A stretch of DNA of 64,000 nt from Leptospira saintgironsiae. GTDB taxonomy: Bacteria > Spirochaetota > Leptospiria > Leptospirales > Leptospiraceae. The notes under the pieces are model-generated. The model ran no database searches, was not told the DNA's origin, and worked only from the letters and a program-made list of their open reading frames with translations. A program made the position numbers and the translations under genes. This document shows, in pieces, positions 1 through 8,582 of this stretch (its first letter is position 1; every line of letters begins with the position of its first letter). The DNA lies in assembly GCF_002811765.1 (NCBI RefSeq), contig NZ_NPDR01000006.1:124001-188000 (forward strand), written 5' to 3'.

Positions 1-246
1 CCTTTTTCAGGTTATATACAAGACTTTCATGAGGATCTTGTATTTGAGCCTTTTTATAGAGGGGTCAAATTTATGGACGAACGTTTCGATCAAGAACAGT
101 TCGGAATGGGACTAGGACTTCCTGTAGTTAAAAAGTTAGTGGAACTACAGAATGGAAAAGTGCATCTTCAGACAATGAACCTGAATCTGGATGATACCAG
201 AAAAGAAGGGATCTGTCTTACGATGCGTTTTCCAGTCATAGAGTAG
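1..246 (+). CDS. Sensor kinase-like protein, C-terminal fragment (cut by window start)
   Basis: An open frame runs from base 1 to a TAG at 244-246; the 5' part lies outside the window. The visible 81 residues are the end of a HATPase_c (GHKL) domain, with a G2 box reading GMGLGLPVVKKL followed by a GxV strand. The fragment aligns along its whole length with the C-terminus of the convergent protein at 258-1532 (EPF/QPF, GLGLP, the strand after it, and a final basic/acidic tail), so the two are paralogues facing each other across 11 bp. Whether this copy has a phosphoacceptor His cannot be seen here. Confidence 0.8.
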   Translation, partial: PFSGYIQDFHEDLVFEPFYRGVKFMDERFDQEQFGMGLGLPVVKKLVELQNGKVHLQTMNLNLDDTRKEGICLTMRFPVIE

Positions 247-257
247 AAGATAACCTT

Positions 258-1532
258 CTAAACTTTTTGGGAAATGGGTAGATCCATTTCCATTAGTACC
301 ATTGTTTCTTCTTCTTCATCTAAAAAGCTTGTTACATTGAATGTGGCAATTTTCCCTTCATGGTTCGATACTATTTTTTCCACCAAGGGTAAACCCAGTC
401 CATAATCCAAAGTAGGAATGTCCTCATGCACATATTTAGTCAACCTTGCAAATGGTTGGAATACAAACTCTGATTCTTCATTCGGAATACCTTTTTTACT
501 TCCACCTTCGATCTTGGGAGAATTTAAAACAGAGATCAAAAGTTTTCTTTTTTTCAGAGTGAATAATACATAGATCGTTGTCTCCGCTTCCGAAAATTTG
601 ATCGCATTCAGAAGTAGTTCTTCGACTGCTTTTTTAAAACTTTCTTCGTGGATACCTACGGCTGCTCTGGAACTTACATACTTATCTTCGCAGATCTTAA
701 TGTGAAGCTTTTTGAATCTCGCAAGTTCGTATACGTTCTGTATTTCTTTCTTGAATAGATTGTGTATCTGGGAAATTGAATATTCTTCCTTAATTTGGGC
801 GTTATGGATGAAATAATCCATTTCGTTGAAAATTTCTATGATCCTATTTGCAGTTTCCGCGTTTGATACCAATAGATCTATCAGAGTTGCTGGTACTTCG
901 TAATGATTCCCATTCTGCTTAGCTTTTTTGCGTATCAGGCCTATTGCAGATACTAATGCCCCAAAACCAGAACCCTGGCTTAAGGAAGTTCTAATATTCG
1001 AGATCAGATACGCACTTTTTGTTTGTAGATCTTTTCGGATCAGATCTTTACGAAATGAATTCCAATCCAAGTCTCCTTGGATCTTGTTAAATCTTTCCGT
1101 TTCCAGATTATCTTGGAGAAGATCCAACTCCCAGTTTTCCTTAATATGCCTGAGAGTCTCTTTAATCTCTTTGGGAGAAGTTTCGTTAATGTCAATACAG
1201 TCATATGCGCCTAAACGTACCGCTTTGACTATAGCTTTAGTATCTGGGTTATCCAAACCTAAGATAAAAGAAGGGGATCTTTTTGACTTAGAAAACATTC
1301 GGGCTAATGTTTCGAATTGAGAAACATCTAATTCGGAGTAAACGATCCCGAAGTCTCTATCAATTTTTAGATTTTCCAATACAGGAAAATGAAAAACTGT
1401 AAGACCTACTTCTTCACAAATTTTGGTAATCAGTTCCGTTCTTTCGGGATCAGTCCCAACTAACAAAATATTTTTTTTAGTCCGGCTTTCCGATTGCCGA
1501 ACATCCTTTTTTTCTATTCCAGCGTTCGTCAT
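258..1532 (-). CDS. Receiver-like plus histidine-kinase-like signalling protein, degenerate
   Basis: A 424-residue soluble protein. Residues about 20-130 look like a response-regulator receiver fold (ILLVGTD start; GAYDCIDI near the end), but the usual phosphoacceptor Asp context and acidic pair are not evident. Residues about 150-250 are helical and sit where a DHp domain would be. No H-box of the HExRTP type is present; the equivalent stretch reads NIRTSLSQG. Residues about 265-424 are a HATPase_c domain with an N-box (ELLLNAIKFS) and a G2 box (DYGLGLPLVEKI). It may be a pseudokinase or scaffold rather than an autokinase. The start is ATG. It lies downstream of an AT-rich 350-bp gap and converges with its paralogue at 1-246. 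Confidence 0.75.
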   Translation of the reverse strand: MTNAGIEKKDVRQSESRTKKNILLVGTDPERTELITKICEEVGLTVFHFPVLENLKIDRDFGIVYSELDVSQFETLARMFSKSKRSPSFILGLDNPDTKAIVKAVRLGAYDCIDINETSPKEIKETLRHIKENWELDLLQDNLETERFNKIQGDLDWNSFRKDLIRKDLQTKSAYLISNIRTSLSQGSGFGALVSAIGLIRKKAKQNGNHYEVPATLIDLLVSNAETANRIIEIFNEMDYFIHNAQIKEEYSISQIHNLFKKEIQNVYELARFKKLHIKICEDKYVSSRAAVGIHEESFKKAVEELLLNAIKFSEAETTIYVLFTLKKRKLLISVLNSPKIEGGSKKGIPNEESEFVFQPFARLTKYVHEDIPTLDYGLGLPLVEKIVSNHEGKIATFNVTSFLDEEEETMVLMEMDLPISQKV

Positions 1533-1828
1533 AGACGCGCTCCATCCAAAAGCATTCCCGAATATTCGGAAAAATCTATGTAATATATTTTTAATGAGCC
1601 ATAAATCTAGAGTAACGCAGGAAATTGAAATATTAAATTTTGTGACTTTTGTATACTAAGATGGTAGAAGTGAAAAAAATTTTTTTCAAAATTATGAATA
1701 TCGGATATTACAAAATAATATATCAAGAAATCTCAATATAATAACACTTTTGGAGTATATTATAATTTACGACTAAACAGAACGTGTTATTTTATTTTAA
1801 GAATTGGAGAAGGTGTATAAAAATAAAA
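1533..1828. other. AT-rich intergenic region
   Basis: No convincing gene is present. The stretch is strongly AT-rich and must hold the promoter of the leftward kinase-like gene, but no clear -35/-10 pair could be chosen. One weak inverted repeat, AATAACAC at 1740-1747 and GTGTTATT at 1784-1791, is separated by about 36 bp; its meaning is unknown. Confidence 0.5.
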
Positions 1829-1859
1829 AACGCCGTTTTCCTAGAAGAAAAACGGCGTT
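1829..1859 (-). terminator. Rho-independent terminator of the thiolase gene
   Basis: Perfect 11-bp inverted repeat (AACGCCGTTTT / AAAACGGCGTT, arms 1829-1839 and 1849-1859). Read on the minus strand it is followed by a T-rich run. It lies 22 bp beyond the thiolase stop codon. Confidence 0.85.
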
Positions 1860-1881
1860 AGATAACGTAAAAAACTAGAAA

Positions 1882-3093
1882 TTAAATTTTTTCGATTACG
1901 GTTGCGATTCCCATTCCCCCGCCTATGCAGAGAGTAATGAGTGCGTAACGTTTATTTCTTCTTTCTAATTCGTCTAATGCGGTCCCGAGAAGAATAGCTC
2001 CAGTTGCTCCCAGAGGGTGTCCTAAAGCAATTGCTCCGCCGTTTACATTGATCTTTTCTAAAGGGATACCAAGAGTTTTTTGGGTATATAATACAACGGA
2101 AGCGAATGCCTCATTGATTTCCCAAAGATCGATATCTTCTACTTTTAGTCCTGCCATTTGGAGCGCTTTTTTGGAAGCGGAAACAGGTCCAGTCAACATG
2201 ATAGTTGGGTCTTCTCCTGTAGCTACAGTAGATAGGATTTTTGCTCTTGGTTTTAGTCCGTATTTTTTGACACCTTCGTCATTAGCGATCAGAACGGAAG
2301 CAGCTCCATCCACGATTCCGGAAGAGTTTCCGAGTGTGTGGATATGATTGATCTTTCCTACATCAGGATAAGATCTTAGGGCGATCGCATCTAATTCTCT
2401 TTCTCCAACTGTTTTGAAAACTGCACCTAAGCCTGAAAGGAATGCGTAGTCAGATTCGATACGAGGGTTTTCGTCAGTATCCACTACTGTTCCATCTTCT
2501 AACTTAACAGGAATGATGGATTTTTTAAATGCGCCGTCTTTGATTGCTTTGTCAGCTTTGAGCTGAGAAGATTCTGCGAATTTATCCGCTTCTTCTCTAC
2601 TGATATTATACTTGGTTGCGATCAGGTCCGCAGAAATTCCTTGAGGAACAAGATTATAATGTTTTTGTATATTAGGATTTCCTATATTAAAATCCCTGTC
2701 TCCAAGATCCGCTCCCATTTTTACACGGCTCATGGATTCAATTCCGCCACCTAAACCTACAGCCATAGCTCCTGACTGAACGTGGTTTGCGATATTATTC
2801 ACTGCTTGTAATCCGGATCCGCAGAAACGGTTTACAGTATATCCTGGAACCGCATTTGGCCATTGTGCCGCCATGACCGCATAACGGGCGATACATGCAG
2901 CTTGGTCATCTACTTGTGAAACACAACCTAAGACAACTTCTTCTACGATTTCAGGATTTAATCCATTTCTTTCTTGGATTGCTTTTAGAGTAGAAGCAGA
3001 AAGTTCTTGTGGGTGAACAGAGGCAAGTGTTCCTCTTTTTTTACCTTTCCCTCTTGGGGTGCGAACCGCATCGATAACGTATGCGTTGGACAT
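1882..3093 (-). CDS. Acetyl-CoA acetyltransferase / 3-ketoacyl-CoA thiolase
   Basis: A 403-residue thiolase of normal family length. It catalyses reversible thiolytic cleavage or condensation of 3-ketoacyl-CoA in fatty-acid beta-oxidation or acetoacetyl-CoA formation. The catalytic residues are visible: nucleophile Cys91 in NRFCGSG, His359 in [10 protein letters not shown], and Cys389 in CIGGGMG. No targeting signal, so cytoplasmic. The ATG is preceded by AGGAG. A perfect TTGAAC-N4-GTTCAA palindrome lies about 40 bp upstream and could be the operator of a fatty-acid-responsive repressor. Sequence alone does not separate biosynthetic (PhaA/AtoB) from degradative (FadA) use; no FadB-like partner is adjacent. 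Confidence 0.93.
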   Translation of the reverse strand: MSNAYVIDAVRTPRGKGKKRGTLASVHPQELSASTLKAIQERNGLNPEIVEEVVLGCVSQVDDQAACIARYAVMAAQWPNAVPGYTVNRFCGSGLQAVNNIANHVQSGAMAVGLGGGIESMSRVKMGADLGDRDFNIGNPNIQKHYNLVPQGISADLIATKYNISREEADKFAESSQLKADKAIKDGAFKKSIIPVKLEDGTVVDTDENPRIESDYAFLSGLGAVFKTVGERELDAIALRSYPDVGKINHIHTLGNSSGIVDGAASVLIANDEGVKKYGLKPRAKILSTVATGEDPTIMLTGPVSASKKALQMAGLKVEDIDLWEINEAFASVVLYTQKTLGIPLEKINVNGGAIALGHPLGATGAILLGTALDELERRNKRYALITLCIGGGMGIATVIEKI

Positions 3094-3129
3094 AGTATTT
3101 CTCCTATAACGAAAGCCGTTCGGTTATTC

Positions 3130-3145
3130 TTGAACTTATGTTCAA
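3130..3145. promoter_or_regulatory. Palindromic putative operator upstream of thiolase
   Basis: Perfect 6-4-6 palindrome TTGAACTTATGTTCAA, 37 bp before the thiolase start. Palindromes of the type TGAAC-N4-GTTCA are known targets of TetR-family fatty-acid regulators, so control by acyl-CoA is a reasonable inference. No regulator gene is adjacent. Confidence 0.5.
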
Positions 3146-3206
3146 AAACGAAATATGCTTCCGGCTTGAGTTTAGAAGAAAGGGGGGAAAAGCAAGCTAC
3201 TTCTTT

Positions 3207-4178
3207 TTATCCGAATATAACTTTATCGAATACTCTGAAGTACCAACAGTCTCCTTTTAAATTTTCATAAAATCCGTTATGGCCTCCATACTTTTGGATA
3301 AATATCTTAAGTTTGGAATTTTTGGGGATCTCGTTAAATTCATCAGGACGTATGATTGGATCGTCTGCAGATGTAACTATTGTCAGATCTACTTTGAGTT
3401 TTTCAAAATCCTTTGGACCCAATGTATAAGAATTAAAATAATCATCAGAGTTTTTAAACTCTGCAGAAGATGCTACAATCCTATCAGTCATTTCCATAAC
3501 TGTTTTTCCTTTCATGATATTCTGATAAGGATGTAGATCCGGAAAATGTACATTCTTCTTAGCTAAGGATTGTCTCCATTTGTCTAAGAAATATTTTCCT
3601 ATAATCAGTTTAGAATCCATCATTTCAGTCGCAGACTTTGGATGAAGAGGGGGACTAACAGCAATACAATGTTTTAAATTCGGAATACTTTGTTTGTTTC
3701 TGGAGTGTTCTCTGGCGACTCTGATCGTAAAATTACCACCCATAGAAAATCCGCCCAGATATACAGGAAGTTTATGTCCGAATTCTTTTGCGACCTTACG
3801 GACAGCTTCGTATGTTTCGCGTATTAAACTTCCATTAAATGGTTCTGGATTTAAATGATGAGTGTTACCATGATCTCTTAAGTTCAATCTAAAAATAGAA
3901 ATTCCCTTATCATAAAATCTTCTGGAAGTTCTTTGGATATAATTGGAATCCATACTTCCTTCCCAGCCATGTATAAGAACGAGCAGAGCCTTATTTTGTG
4001 GAGCCTTGGAGTAATGGCCTAATAAACGAACTCCTTTGCCTGCATCTATAACAACGGGAGAAGCGGCTTTGTCCATAGGATGATCCGGAGTATTCTGCCT
4101 CATTAAAGAAGCTAAAACTGTTTGTACAAAAGGATGTCTGAGATGAAAAGGAGGTTTGAAGGGACGAAGAGTCTCCAT
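3207..4178 (-). CDS. YheT-type alpha/beta hydrolase
   Basis: A 323-residue alpha/beta hydrolase. The N-terminus (PPFHLRHPFVQTVLASL) is typical of the YheT/ABHD esterase family. The oxyanion motif is LIHGWEGS (about residue 68), the nucleophile is Ser145 in GFSMGGNF, an acidic residue lies in TSADDPIIRPDEF, and the likely catalytic His is in YGGHNGF near the C-terminus. There is no clear signal peptide. The substrate is unknown; family members hydrolyse short esters or lipids. The gene follows the hybrid kinase on the same strand with a 42-bp gap and precedes the thiolase, which has its own operator-like site. Confidence 0.87.
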   Translation of the reverse strand: METLRPFKPPFHLRHPFVQTVLASLMRQNTPDHPMDKAASPVVIDAGKGVRLLGHYSKAPQNKALLVLIHGWEGSMDSNYIQRTSRRFYDKGISIFRLNLRDHGNTHHLNPEPFNGSLIRETYEAVRKVAKEFGHKLPVYLGGFSMGGNFTIRVAREHSRNKQSIPNLKHCIAVSPPLHPKSATEMMDSKLIIGKYFLDKWRQSLAKKNVHFPDLHPYQNIMKGKTVMEMTDRIVASSAEFKNSDDYFNSYTLGPKDFEKLKVDLTIVTSADDPIIRPDEFNEIPKNSKLKIFIQKYGGHNGFYENLKGDCWYFRVFDKVIFG

Positions 4179-4220
4179 GCCGGCAATTTTCCGGATCAGG
4201 TTTTGTTAGACAAGCATTCG

Positions 4221-6518
4221 TCAGAGAAAATCGGTAAGAACTTTATACAATTGTTTTGGTTGGAATGGTTTGCCGATAAAACCTTCTATCCCATGTTGAA
4301 CGCATTTTTCATATGCTTCTGAGAAAGAACTAGCAGTGACTGCAACGATAGGAGTTTTTGCATTAAAAGAATTTAAAGCATGTATCGCGTCCGCTGTATG
4401 ATAACCATCCATCTCAGGCATTTGTAGATCTAATAGGATTAGATCGTATTTCTTTTCATTTGTATCTAAAAGTTTTAATGCTTCTCTGCCACTTAAAGCA
4501 GAGTCGGATTGTATTCCTGTTTTGCTCAAATGTTTTGCGAGAATCTTCACATTGATCTCGTTATCATCTACAATAAGCACAGCACTAGAAGAGAATGTAG
4601 GAACTGTTTCCGACTGGATTCGTGCTGGATTAAGAGATGTTTCTGTTTCCATTTTTAAAGGAAGAATGACAGAAAATTCTGAACCGAGGCCAGGTTCAGA
4701 ATGTAAACGGATATCTCCTTTCATTCTGGAAATCAATCTTTTGACTATATAAAGTCCAAGCCCCACACCTTTGTATTTGCGAGTATCTGCCAGATCTTCT
4801 TGGTGAAATGCATCAAAGATCCTTTGTCTGGCTTCTTCCTTAATTCCTATACCTGTGTCTTTTACTTTGAATAGAATAGAATCGGCTCCTTCTAAATCTA
4901 AAGAAAGTGTGACTGAACCTTTGTCTGTAAACTTGATCGAGTTTGTGATCAGGTTCAATAATACCTGTTCAATCCTAGTTCTATCCCCAATGATAACTTT
5001 TGGGAATTTTTCGGATATGAGTATCTTAAATTCTATATTCTTCTCTAAAGCTTTAGGTTCTACTAATATACGAATAAAATCTATGAACGTTTTGATCTCG
5101 AAAGGTTCTTCCTTGATCTCCATTTTTGCGGCATCCAAGGTGATAATTTGTAGTAGATCGTCGATCAGCCTGGAAAGAATTTCAGTGGAATCCGAAAGAT
5201 CTTTTAGATATTCCTTTTGTTCCGGATTCATTTCGGAACTTGCGAGAAGGGTTGCCATTCCAAATATTCCGTTTAAAGGAGTTCTCATTTCATGAGAGAT
5301 CATTCCTAAAAATTCGGACTTGGCTTTGTCTGCTTGTTCTGCCTTTTCTTTTGCTTTTTCTAAAGCAAGCTCAGATTGTTTTGCAGCGGAAATGTCAGTA
5401 TGAGTTCCTACAATACGTGTAGGTTCCCCGTTTTCGTCTTCGATGATCAAAGCTCTGGAACGAATGAACATATATTCTCCAGATTTTGTTTTAAATCTTA
5501 AAACCTTATCGAATCTTGGTGTTCCTTCTTCCTGATGTCTTTTGAATGCAGAAAGTGCAATTCTCAAATCTTTAGGATGTACTAATTTTCTCCATACCTG
5601 AGGATCATCTGAGGGAATCTCTTGGTCAGTAAAGCCGAGCATTGTTTTCCATCTTTCAGATAGAAAAAGTTGTTTTGTCTTAATATTATAATCCCAGTAT
5701 CCATCGTTGGATGCGAGATAAGTGAATTCCAATTGCTCTTTTTGTATTCTGAGTTGATTCTCTACATTTCTAATTTCTGTAATATTCTTATTACTGATAA
5801 GAAGTCCTTCATACACTCTGCTGATCTGAAGTAAATAAAACCCAGGGGTTCCTTGAGCGTCCTTGATCTCATATTCTTTTTTCTCAGCTTGCTGGGTTAG
5901 GTATACGGTCTTATAAAGATCGAAAGTGCCTAATTCCAGGTTTTGAGGAAATAGATTGCATAAGTTCCTACCGATCGCGACCTCTTTGGGCATTCCTATC
6001 TCCGCTTCGGCCGCCGGATTTAAATCCTTATATAAGAAATCCGTAATGGATCCTTTATCATCAAAAATAGGTTCCAGATAATAAACTGCATCCTCATTCC
6101 TATAGGCGGCTTCTCTAAAAATGTCCTTTTCTTTTATTTCTTGGTGTAGATCTTTTGCGATGGAAATGATCCAATCATCCTGAGGGCAAAGCATAGTAGT
6201 GTCAAAATACTTTCCTGTGAGAACTGATTGACGGATCCCTCTCCATTCGGATCCCGCCTTGCAAATGGAATTCATGAAAGTGGCAATTTCAGGTTTAATG
6301 TCAGGGACATCGGGTCTTAACTCCGTGAAATTTTTTCCCGTAATCGATAACTTCTCCATTTGTAAAAGTTTAGCGCCTTGGTCATTACAGTATTGGAGTT
6401 TTATATTTTCGAGTTTCCCTTTCTCGTCCCTTAGAAGTTCGTTCACGTATATGGCAGTCCCATCTGAATGTTCAAAAAACTTAATGAATGTAAGAATGTC
6501 TGCCGGGATCTGATTCAT
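4221..6518 (-). CDS. PAS-domain hybrid histidine kinase with C-terminal receiver
   Basis: A 765-residue soluble sensor kinase with no membrane segment. Order: an N-terminal PAS-like region (about 10-125), a second PAS (about 130-250), a clear PAS_3/PAC unit (about 265-380, ending in IVGTHTDIS), a DHp helix with phosphoacceptor His near residue 409 in ISHEMRTPLNG, and HATPase_c with N-box (LLNLITNSIKFTD), G1 (DTGIGI) and G2 (GVGLGLYIVKRL). A receiver follows from about 645 to 765 (VDDNEIN; phosphorylated Asp near 698 in LLDLQMPEMDG; Lys in GKPF). Signalling is probably cytosolic phosphorelay. No dedicated output partner is adjacent. Confidence 0.93.
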   Translation of the reverse strand: MNQIPADILTFIKFFEHSDGTAIYVNELLRDEKGKLENIKLQYCNDQGAKLLQMEKLSITGKNFTELRPDVPDIKPEIATFMNSICKAGSEWRGIRQSVLTGKYFDTTMLCPQDDWIISIAKDLHQEIKEKDIFREAAYRNEDAVYYLEPIFDDKGSITDFLYKDLNPAAEAEIGMPKEVAIGRNLCNLFPQNLELGTFDLYKTVYLTQQAEKKEYEIKDAQGTPGFYLLQISRVYEGLLISNKNITEIRNVENQLRIQKEQLEFTYLASNDGYWDYNIKTKQLFLSERWKTMLGFTDQEIPSDDPQVWRKLVHPKDLRIALSAFKRHQEEGTPRFDKVLRFKTKSGEYMFIRSRALIIEDENGEPTRIVGTHTDISAAKQSELALEKAKEKAEQADKAKSEFLGMISHEMRTPLNGIFGMATLLASSEMNPEQKEYLKDLSDSTEILSRLIDDLLQIITLDAAKMEIKEEPFEIKTFIDFIRILVEPKALEKNIEFKILISEKFPKVIIGDRTRIEQVLLNLITNSIKFTDKGSVTLSLDLEGADSILFKVKDTGIGIKEEARQRIFDAFHQEDLADTRKYKGVGLGLYIVKRLISRMKGDIRLHSEPGLGSEFSVILPLKMETETSLNPARIQSETVPTFSSSAVLIVDDNEINVKILAKHLSKTGIQSDSALSGREALKLLDTNEKKYDLILLDLQMPEMDGYHTADAIHALNSFNAKTPIVAVTASSFSEAYEKCVQHGIEGFIGKPFQPKQLYKVLTDFL

Positions 6519-6937
6519 CTTCGTACTAAGGACTTTAACATCAATATAGGACGGAGAAGATCCGGAAAAGGCCCCGGAATTTCCGAGAGAAGGTAGTAAA
6601 TCCTACATGAGAAAGCCCATGTTTAGTATCTGAAAGGAACGGGTTGAAAAGGATTTTTTGGGGAGAGGAAGAAGTAAAATTTTCGGGTTATGAAACTTCT
6701 CCCTCTTGTCTGGAACTTAAAAATTCATTATCAGATTTTTCAGGGGCAAATTTCCAAATTTCCGACCCTGAAGGATAGTTTTCTAATCTTTCTGGATCGT
6801 TTTGCCTGGATTCCAGCTTTCTGCATAGGTCTTGGAATGGGTGACGAAGGGAAGAAGCTCCACGTATGCTCATGTCCAGATTCTCTTATAATGAGACTCA
6901 ATATCAATAAAATCTTTTAATTTTGAAAATTTTTCTG
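6519..6937. other. Intergenic region between divergent kinase and efflux operon
   Basis: About 420 bp with no supported gene. Short frames on both strands (around 6688-6920) lack a ribosome binding site and recognisable sequence. A TTCAGGG / CCCTGAA inverted repeat (6739-6745, 6766-6772) lies inside; its role is unclear. Confidence 0.5.
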
Positions 6938-7008
6938 TTGACATAGGAAACAATAAAAAGAGATTTTGTTTCCTATGGGTGGAAACAAAATATACTATAA
7001 ATGTTTCC
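6938..7008 (+). promoter_or_regulatory. Efflux operon promoter with overlapping palindromic operators
   Basis: A consensus -35 hexamer TTGACA lies at 6938-6943. Overlapping its end is a perfect inverted repeat with 12-bp arms, CATAGGAAACAA (6942-6953) and TTGTTTCCTATG (6966-6977). A second inverted repeat of the same core, GGAAACA (6981-6987) and TGTTTCC (7002-7008), follows at once. The sites cover the -10 and probable start region, as expected for a repressor. The two TetR genes at the end of the operon are the obvious candidates. Confidence 0.75.
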
Positions 7009-7019
7009 CGTTGGATGTT

Positions 7020-8582
7020 ATGAAACACAAACAGAATGAAGCAACCTTTCGCAGCGTATTCTACTTAGGCATTTTCCTAAGTGCTCTTTCTATCTCGGGA
7101 GAAAATCGAGATGATTTGGAGAAAGAAGGAGTTTGGACAACTACTTCTCTTATCCGTTATTCTTTAGAGAATTCAGTTCAGGCAAAGATGAGCCGACTGG
7201 ATTTAGAAAACTCTGAATATGATTGGGAGAAGGAAAACGGTAAATATAATTTTATCGGGACCTTAACCGCTAATACTCAAAAGACGAATAACTTACCTTT
7301 ACCTCAATATACTTTGCAAGGTAGAGAGATCACAAGTAATACACTCTCAGCAGGCTTATCAAAAGTTTTTAATACAGGAACTACTGCGAGTTTAACAGTT
7401 TCCGACAACCGTTATGAAACCGATGCGGGGAAAAGACCGGAACAACAAGGAACAATCGCACAACAATTCGCTCAGCCAAGCCTTCACTTTGCAAATCTTG
7501 GTTTCACTCTGAAGCAAGAATTATTGAAAAATATTTTCGGATACCAGCAAAGAAGATCTTTGGAGATCAGTAGGAGAAGTTCCGCAGTCCGAAGATTGGA
7601 TGCGATGAACACTCTTTCCAGGTCAGTGGTCCAGTCTCTATTATCTTTTTGGAATTTATCCTTAGCTGACGAAAATCTCAGAACCGCAGAGCTTCTAGTC
7701 AAAAGTGTTAAGAATGTAAAAGATATTACTACTTCTAAAGTGCGTATGGGAGTTGCAGAAGATTACGAGTCCGGACAATGGAACGCTCTTTTGATCTCTG
7801 CTGAAAATCAACATAGACAAGCTAAATTAGAGAAGGATAGAGTTCGGAGAGATTTACTTGTTTCTCTCGGAAAAGATCCGGAAACCAAAGTAAACTTTGC
7901 TTTAGTTTTGGATGATTCTCTTCCTTCTTTAGGTCCAGAAGATTCAGAAACGGAAGAAGCCTTCAAACATAGATACGATTTCAAGAGTCTTGCATTACAA
8001 AAACAGAATGCGGGAGCCGCTTTAGAAATCGCTAAAAATGGATTATTACCTTCTCTTTATGTGAGTGGGACTTACAATTCTCGCGAATATGATCGCAATT
8101 TTCCTCAGAGTTTCGACGGGATCGGAAGCGGAAGATTTACCCAGAATTCCGCAGAAATCAAAATGGATTACCCTCTCGGTAACGATACTGCAAGAGCGGA
8201 ATTTAGGAATTCACAAACACAAAGTAGAAAGCTGGATCTTCTTTTGGAACAAACAAAAGAGCAGGTCAAAACTGACGTAAGACAGGGGTTGCAAAAGATC
8301 AACACTACTTACGAGATCCTAGAAGAATCTAAAAAAAATCTCTCTCAAGCGGAGAAGTTTTACTCGGGCATTCTGCCCAGATACAGATACGGAAGAGCCA
8401 CATCCGTAAATGTTAAGAACGCATTAGACCTGGTAGCTCAGGCTAGATACGGACTAATGCAGGCGAAAGTGAATTATAACTCGGCGCTAGTACAATACGA
8501 GCTCTCTAAAGGAACTCTATTCCGCAAATATGGAATGGATGCCGAAGAAGTTCTGAACCAAAATACCGGAGACCAAAAATGA
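7020..8582 (+). CDS. TolC-family outer membrane efflux protein
   Basis: An outer membrane factor that would form the exit duct of a tripartite pump. From the ATG at 7020 the product is 520 residues, with a basic N-terminus and hydrophobic segment (VFYLGIFLSALSIS) consistent with a signal peptide. The frame can be opened further upstream to a TTG at 6966, but that codon lies inside the operator palindrome, so the later ATG is preferred. Two repeated long-helix regions, one including residues about 190-280 and one after about 400, match the OEP repeat layout. The stop overlaps the start of the RND gene by 4 bp (ATGA), showing translational coupling. Confidence 0.88.
   Translation: MKHKQNEATFRSVFYLGIFLSALSISGENRDDLEKEGVWTTTSLIRYSLENSVQAKMSRLDLENSEYDWEKENGKYNFIGTLTANTQKTNNLPLPQYTLQGREITSNTLSAGLSKVFNTGTTASLTVSDNRYETDAGKRPEQQGTIAQQFAQPSLHFANLGFTLKQELLKNIFGYQQRRSLEISRRSSAVRRLDAMNTLSRSVVQSLLSFWNLSLADENLRTAELLVKSVKNVKDITTSKVRMGVAEDYESGQWNALLISAENQHRQAKLEKDRVRRDLLVSLGKDPETKVNFALVLDDSLPSLGPEDSETEEAFKHRYDFKSLALQKQNAGAALEIAKNGLLPSLYVSGTYNSREYDRNFPQSFDGIGSGRFTQNSAEIKMDYPLGNDTARAEFRNSQTQSRKLDLLLEQTKEQVKTDVRQGLQKINTTYEILEESKKNLSQAEKFYSGILPRYRYGRATSVNVKNALDLVAQARYGLMQAKVNYNSALVQYELSKGTLFRKYGMDAEEVLNQNTGDQK

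Noticed and set aside
6688..6920. Short frames on both strands between the hybrid kinase and the efflux operon
   Set aside because: No ribosome binding site, no recognisable family, and the two frames overlap each other; treated as chance.
6966..7019. TTG start for the TolC-like gene at 6966
   Set aside because: The codon is inside the operator palindrome, and the later ATG at 7020 gives a normal signal peptide.
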